Source of the DNA: Flavobacteriales bacterium
GTDB lineage: Bacteria > Bacteroidota > Bacteroidia > Flavobacteriales > Flavobacteriaceae
Direction: 5' to 3'
Assembly: GCA_013205245.1 (NCBI GenBank)
Contig: JABMNH010000017.1
Location: 1 to 64,000, forward strand
Length of the DNA: 64,000 nt
A model generated the notes under the pieces. It did no database searches. It was not told the DNA's origin and saw only the letters and a list, made by a program, of their open reading frames with translations. The position numbers and the translations under genes were made by a program. Shown here one piece after another: positions 60,113-64,000 of the stretch. Numbering within the stretch: position 1 is the stretch's first letter; every line of letters starts with the position of its first letter.

Positions 60113-61006
60113 TTAATTACCTAGTTTTTCCCATTTAGAATTATTGTAGGGTGATATTTTTAATAAAACATCACGTAATTTAGAAACATCGTAAGTTGGG
60201 CCATCTGAAAAAATAGATACAATTTCGTCTGTTTTAGCATCGGTAAAAACGCGTAATAAAAAGGCTGTTGGACGTAAATCATAAATTTTTTGTAAACGAA
60301 AAATAGCGTTGGCTATAGCGCTTTTCCCCACTTTTGTACTCGTGTACATTATGTCTAAACCTTCTCTATGGTATTGATACATGGCTTTTCTAAAATCAGA
60401 AAAAACAGGTGATAAAAGATTTTCATTCAGCTCATAACGTGTGCCATTGCCGTCTGTACTGTTCCATCCTATATAACCACTTTGTTGCGCTTGATTTACT
60501 GTATTCTCGGCTTTCTTAAAAAACAATTCTCCTCCGTTAGGTGAAAATGTATCGGCATCTAAGCCCAAAATAGTGTAGGCGTAAAATGTTAAAACAGAAA
60601 CTAAGTTTGAGTCGAAACCATTTTCGCTATAGAAAAAAGGGTCGAATTCTTTGTAAGAAAACGAAAAGTTGTCATCCTTAAAATTAAAAATGGTGGTTTG
60701 GTAAGACGCATTATACACAGGTCTGTTAACGCGAATCTGAATATTACCTTTAAATTGGTTTGGACTGGGTTGTTCTAAAATAAAAATACTGATGGCACAT
60801 TGTATTTTTTCATTAGTTTTAACCTGTTTATTTGTCCACCTTGTGGTGTTTAAGTATTCTGAAATGCTGTTTTTAAGAGTTTTAAACACCTCTTTATTAG
60901 AACCTCTAATTTTATCGGAATTAACCGTTACCGTACAGTTTAATTCTTGCGCGCTTAGATTAAGCGTTACAGAAAATAATATGATGAATATAAAAAACTT
61001 ACGCAT
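60113..61006 (-). CDS. DUF4835 secreted protein
   Basis: A 297-residue protein with a signal peptide (MRKFFIFIILFSVTLNLSAQE), which I recognise as DUF4835, a Bacteroidota-specific family of unknown function. Patterns NCTVTVNSDKIRGSNKEVF and RPVYNASYQTTIFNF are typical. Its position after coaBC and before recN is conserved in flavobacteria as far as I recall. It overlaps the coaBC stop by 8 bases, so it is cotranscribed. Probably periplasmic. Confidence 0.9.
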   Translation of the reverse strand: MRKFFIFIILFSVTLNLSAQELNCTVTVNSDKIRGSNKEVFKTLKNSISEYLNTTRWTNKQVKTNEKIQCAISIFILEQPSPNQFKGNIQIRVNRPVYNASYQTTIFNFKDDNFSFSYKEFDPFFYSENGFDSNLVSVLTFYAYTILGLDADTFSPNGGELFFKKAENTVNQAQQSGYIGWNSTDGNGTRYELNENLLSPVFSDFRKAMYQYHREGLDIMYTSTKVGKSAIANAIFRLQKIYDLRPTAFLLRVFTDAKTDEIVSIFSDGPTYDVSKLRDVLLKISPYNNSKWEKLGN

Positions 61007-62210
61007 TAATTTTGTTTAGGATCTCGGTGAAAATATCTTTTGCTACTAATTCTTTATCCTTTAACGGAAAGCTTTTAATATTAGTATCGGCATCAATAAT
61101 AGTTATTTTATTGGTGTCTTTTTTAAAACCAGCACCTTTGTCATTTAGAGAGTTTAAAATGATTAAATCTAAATTTTTACGTTTTAATTTTTCTTTGGCA
61201 TTTTCTACTTCATCATTGGTTTCTAAAGCAAAACCTACTAAAAATTGATGCTTTTTATTTGCGCCTAAAGTGGCTAAAATATCTTTTGTAAGCACCAAGT
61301 CAATATGCAAAGAGCTGTCTTTTTTCTTTATTTTTTGATTTACTTGTTGGGCCGGTTTATAATCGGCTACAGCTGCAGCAAGAATGGCAATATTTGCTGT
61401 ATCAAAATGAGATGTGGTTGCTTCAAACATATCTTCGGCGCTCACAACATCAATCTGATTGATCTGACTATTATTTGTTTTAAGTGCAGATGGACCCATA
61501 ACTAGCGTTACAGATGCGCCCAAATTGACCGCCGTATTTGCCAAGGCAACACCCATTTTACCCGAAGAATGATTGCCAATAAACCTAACAGGATCAATAG
61601 CTTCGTAAGTTGGACCAGCCGTTATCAAAACTTTTTGACCAAAAAGAGGTAATGTTTTAACAATACTTTGTTCTAAAAATTGTACAACAGACTCAGGTTC
61701 TGCCATGCGCCCTTCACCAACAAGTCCACTAGCCAACTCGCCACTTTCTGGCGGAATAAAACGATGTCCATAAGACTGTAAAATTTCAATATTTTTAGCT
61801 GTTGTTGGATGTTTGTACATGTCTAAATCCATCGCTGGAGCGAAATATACAGGGCATTTTGCCGATAAATACACGGCCATCAATAAATTATCTGTAACAC
61901 CTTGCGCCATTTTTGCCAATGTATTGGCAGTTAAAGGTGCAAACAACATATAATCGGCCCAAAGGGCTAAGTCTACATGACTGTTCCATGTTGCATCTTT
62001 ATCTTCTTCGTTAAAAAAAGAAGCATAAACGGGCTTTTTTGAAAGTGTGGAAAGTGTAAGTGGTGTTACAAAATCTTTTGCAGCAGGTGTAATTACAACT
62101 TGCACCTCTGCGCCTGCTTTAATTAACAACCTAATTAAAAAAGGAATTTTATAAGCAGCAATTCCCGCAGTAACTCCTAAAAGGATTTTTTTACCGCTTA
62201 AAACTGACAT
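60999..62210 (-). CDS. coaBC: Bifunctional phosphopantothenoylcysteine decarboxylase/phosphopantothenate-cysteine ligase
   Basis: A 403-residue coenzyme A biosynthesis enzyme. CoaC flavoprotein part (1 to about 180): GVTAGIAAYK, active-site histidine in WNSHVDLALWAD, FAPLTANTLAKMAQG and CoaC motif CPVYFAPAMDLDMY. CoaB part (about 185-403): TAGPTYEAIDPVRFIGNHSSGKMG and the lysine loop KIKKKDSSLHIDLVLTKDI. Start overlaps the rpoZ stop by one base. Confidence 0.96.
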   Translation of the reverse strand: MSVLSGKKILLGVTAGIAAYKIPFLIRLLIKAGAEVQVVITPAAKDFVTPLTLSTLSKKPVYASFFNEEDKDATWNSHVDLALWADYMLFAPLTANTLAKMAQGVTDNLLMAVYLSAKCPVYFAPAMDLDMYKHPTTAKNIEILQSYGHRFIPPESGELASGLVGEGRMAEPESVVQFLEQSIVKTLPLFGQKVLITAGPTYEAIDPVRFIGNHSSGKMGVALANTAVNLGASVTLVMGPSALKTNNSQINQIDVVSAEDMFEATTSHFDTANIAILAAAVADYKPAQQVNQKIKKKDSSLHIDLVLTKDILATLGANKKHQFLVGFALETNDEVENAKEKLKRKNLDLIILNSLNDKGAGFKKDTNKITIIDADTNIKSFPLKDKELVAKDIFTEILNKINA

Positions 62211-62536
62211 TATTCTTGAATTTCGGTTACTTTTCTATGGTGAATTTTACCTTCTAACCACTCTTCTATAGCAATGGCATTAGCTTTAGGTAATTTTTCG
62301 TAAAATCTAGAAACTTCTATTTGTTCTTTATTTTCAAAAATTTCTTCTAAATTATCGTTATAAGTAGCAAATTCTTCTAATTTTTCGATGAGTTCTCTTT
62401 TTAAATCATCATTTATTTGACTGGCACGTTGAGAAATAATAGTGATAGCTTCATAAATATTAGATGTAGGAGCCTCTATTTTAGTTCTTTCGTAAGTAAT
62501 AGTAGAAATTGGTGCCTCAGAATTTTTATAATCCAT
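62210..62536 (-). CDS. rpoZ: RNA polymerase omega subunit, Bacteroidota type
   Basis: A 108-residue protein of the RpoZ/Rpb6-like group: NIYEAITIISQRASQIN corresponds to the conserved omega helix, followed by an acidic region (ENKEQIEVSRFYEKLPKANA) typical of Bacteroidota. Its place directly upstream of coaBC supports the call, as omega and coaBC are neighbours in many genomes. It follows bamD by 11 bases. Confidence 0.85.
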   Translation of the reverse strand: MDYKNSEAPISTITYERTKIEAPTSNIYEAITIISQRASQINDDLKRELIEKLEEFATYNDNLEEIFENKEQIEVSRFYEKLPKANAIAIEEWLEGKIHHRKVTEIQE

Positions 62537-62547
62537 AATAATTAAAT

Positions 62548-63342
62548 TTATTTTGTTGATGCTAATAATTGATTATCTAATATGATTTTTGATTTTTGTA
62601 TTTCATCCAAATATTTTGACTTTGGAAATGTTTTTTTGAGTTTTAAATAATAGTTTAATGCGTTCTTAAAACGGTCCTTTTTCTTATACTCAACACTCTT
62701 AACGGCTAAATCAAAAGCCGATTTAAACTTATAATAATATACTTCTTCTTTATAAGTAGTGCCTGGAAAATCTTCTAAAAAATTATCAAAAGACACAATG
62801 GCCGCTTCGTATTTTTCTAAGCTATAATTTTGTTTAGAAATTTCGAAATATTTTTTTTCTAAACGATTACTCAAGGTTTTATAAATATCATTGGCCTCTT
62901 TTAATTTATCGGAATCTGGATATGTATTGATAAACTCTTGAAGAACTTCAATAGCTTTACGTGTATCGGTTTGGTCTAAACTGTATTTAGGCGATGACAA
63001 ATAATAGCCTTTAGCCGATAAAAACATGGCTTCTTCTCGTTTTGAGCTTTTTGGATAATTGCTAGAAAATCGGCTAAAATAATAACCAGAAGTGCTGTAA
63101 TCTTTTGTTTTATAATGAGATTCTGCCTTCATGTATTGTATGCGCTCCATTTGAGGTTTTCCTGTATATTCAGGTAATACCTTATCAAACAATGTAATGG
63201 CTTTAGCATACTGACCTTTATTATAAAAGTCGGTTGCCATTTTGTAGCGTTCGTCTGCATTTCCTTTATTCAAAACTTTTTGATAAGGGCTACAAGAAGC
63301 CATCATTATAAAAGTTAGAACTATGACACTAAAATGTTTCAT
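62548..63342 (-). CDS. bamD: Outer-membrane assembly lipoprotein BamD
   Basis: A 264-residue lipoprotein of the Bam complex. The signal ends in a lipobox-like MMASC, with the lipidated Cys followed by SPYQKVLNKGN. Five TPR-like repeats follow (about 35-255). The start is ambiguous: ATG codons at 63351 and 63342 are in frame. I choose 63342 because a TACTTTTG -7 element ends 5 bases before the first. First gene of the rpoZ-coaBC-DUF4835 operon. Confidence 0.9.
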   Translation of the reverse strand: MKHFSVIVLTFIMMASCSPYQKVLNKGNADERYKMATDFYNKGQYAKAITLFDKVLPEYTGKPQMERIQYMKAESHYKTKDYSTSGYYFSRFSSNYPKSSKREEAMFLSAKGYYLSSPKYSLDQTDTRKAIEVLQEFINTYPDSDKLKEANDIYKTLSNRLEKKYFEISKQNYSLEKYEAAIVSFDNFLEDFPGTTYKEEVYYYKFKSAFDLAVKSVEYKKKDRFKNALNYYLKLKKTFPKSKYLDEIQKSKIILDNQLLASTK

Positions 63343-63355
63343 TTTTTGCATTCGG

Positions 63356-63363
63356 CAAAAGTA
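63356..63363 (-). promoter_or_regulatory. Candidate -7 element for the bamD operon (TACTTTTG)
   Basis: TACTTTTG on the minus strand, 13 bases before the ATG at 63342, matches TAnnTTTG. No clear -33 element. Confidence 0.4.
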
Positions 63364-63498
63364 GTTATTTAAAATGGATTAATAAAATGGTTTGTATAGC
63401 TTTATACGCCGACAAAAATAAGATACTTCTCTTTTTAATAGACAGATATATTATTAAATGTTTGTTAATATATTTTGGGTAATTCTAGTGTAAATGGC

Positions 63499-64000
63499 TT
63501 ATCGCTTAACAAAATCACTTAGCTTGGCTTCTAGTTCTTTGCTTGCAGCAACCAAAGGCAATCTAACAAAAGGCGCACAAATATCTTTTACAGACAATAA
63601 AGCTTTGATACCTGCCGGATTTCCTTCTTCAAATATCATATCAATACTGTCCATTAATTGATAATGAATTTTATAAGCTTCGGCTGATTTCCCTTCTAAA
63701 CCCAATTGAATTAAACTTGAAAAGGCTTTAGGTAAACCTTGACCTATCACAGAAATAACACCATTACCTCCTGCCAAAACCATAGGTAACGCCAACATGT
63801 CATCACCAGAAATAACTAAAAATCCTTCTGGTTTATTTTGCAAAAGACGCATGGCTTGTACAATATCTCCAGCAGCTTCTTTTATGCCAATAATATTTTT
63901 ACAATCATTTGCTAATTTAATTGTGGTTTCTACAGCAATATTAGAAGCCGTTCTCCCTGGTACATTGTAAATAATTATAGGTAAAGACGATGCTTCAGAA
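63499..64000 (-). CDS. dapA: 4-hydroxy-tetrahydrodipicolinate synthase, 5' end beyond window
   Basis: The C-terminal 166 or so residues of a DapA-type class I aldolase in lysine/diaminopimelate synthesis; the frame is open to the window edge. The YNVPGRT motif with the proton-relay tyrosine and the Schiff-base lysine in [10 protein letters not shown] are visible, followed by SGDDMLALP and GGNGVISV. The first ATG within the window (63852) lies inside the domain and is not the true start. Confidence 0.92.
   Translation of the reverse strand, partial: SEASSLPIIIYNVPGRTASNIAVETTIKLANDCKNIIGIKEAAGDIVQAMRLLQNKPEGFLVISGDDMLALPMVLAGGNGVISVIGQGLPKAFSSLIQLGLEGKSAEAYKIHYQLMDSIDMIFEEGNPAGIKALLSVKDICAPFVRLPLVAASKELEAKLSDFVKR

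Overview
The window is a gene-dense, AT-rich stretch of chromosome from a member of the Bacteroidota, almost certainly family Flavobacteriaceae. This rests on gene content: DUF4835, DUF2851, DUF4295, a flavobacterial-type omega subunit beside coaBC, BshC of bacillithiol synthesis, menaquinone genes, LptD, a TonB-dependent receptor, and a cysteate synthase / cysteate acyltransferase pair for sulfonolipids. Several promoters also fit the Bacteroidota consensus (TTTG or TTG, 18-20 bases, TAnnTTTG), and non-ATG starts (TTG, GTG) are common. There are no rRNA or tRNA genes, CRISPR arrays or intact insertion sequences. No gap between genes exceeds 300 bases.

Region 1 (1-14000) is an acetate/propionate locus. 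A DUF294 nucleotidyltransferase/DnaQ-type exonuclease pair converges on a tight minus-strand operon. In transcription order that operon encodes a 2-TM protein, a sodium-symporter-fused histidine kinase, a receiver-only response regulator, another 2-TM protein, and a 1274-residue protein that fuses a propionyl-CoA-synthetase-like half to an acetyl-CoA-synthetase half. Behind a terminator lies a second operon: outer-membrane porin, DUF4212 small subunit and SSS symporter. Next to it is a transposase-derived zinc-ribbon/HTH protein. Together these would import, sense and activate short-chain fatty acids.

Region 2 (14000-33000) holds a UPF0173 hydrolase, a probable copper-related TonB receptor with a Cys-motif membrane protein, and menA. 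Then comes an envelope and redox operon (amidase, MCE protein, split Hdr-like Fe-S proteins, HAD protein), followed by lptD, a RidA homologue, mgsA, a sugar kinase, recG and an orphan usher-like barrel protein with no full signal peptide.

Region 3 (32500-45800) holds the sulfonolipid pair, an S9 peptidase, bshC with a methyltransferase, rimO, ftsY, the rpmB-rpmG-DUF4295 operon, cinA, a small barrel protein and ctaA.

Region 4 (45800-57400) looks more accessory. It has a mosaic of palindromic repeats beside a predicted nuclease, then menB and menD separated by an oppositely oriented esterase-like/C1-peptidase pair, DUF2851, a membrane-anchored peroxiredoxin, a CBS-domain cystathionine beta-synthase-like enzyme and a glycosyltransferase.

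Region 5 (57500-64000) is a housekeeping cluster: fabI, recN, DUF4835, coaBC, rpoZ, bamD and a truncated dapA at the window edge.

The most unusual single item is the in-frame double acyl-CoA synthetase in the same operon as its putative sensor system.
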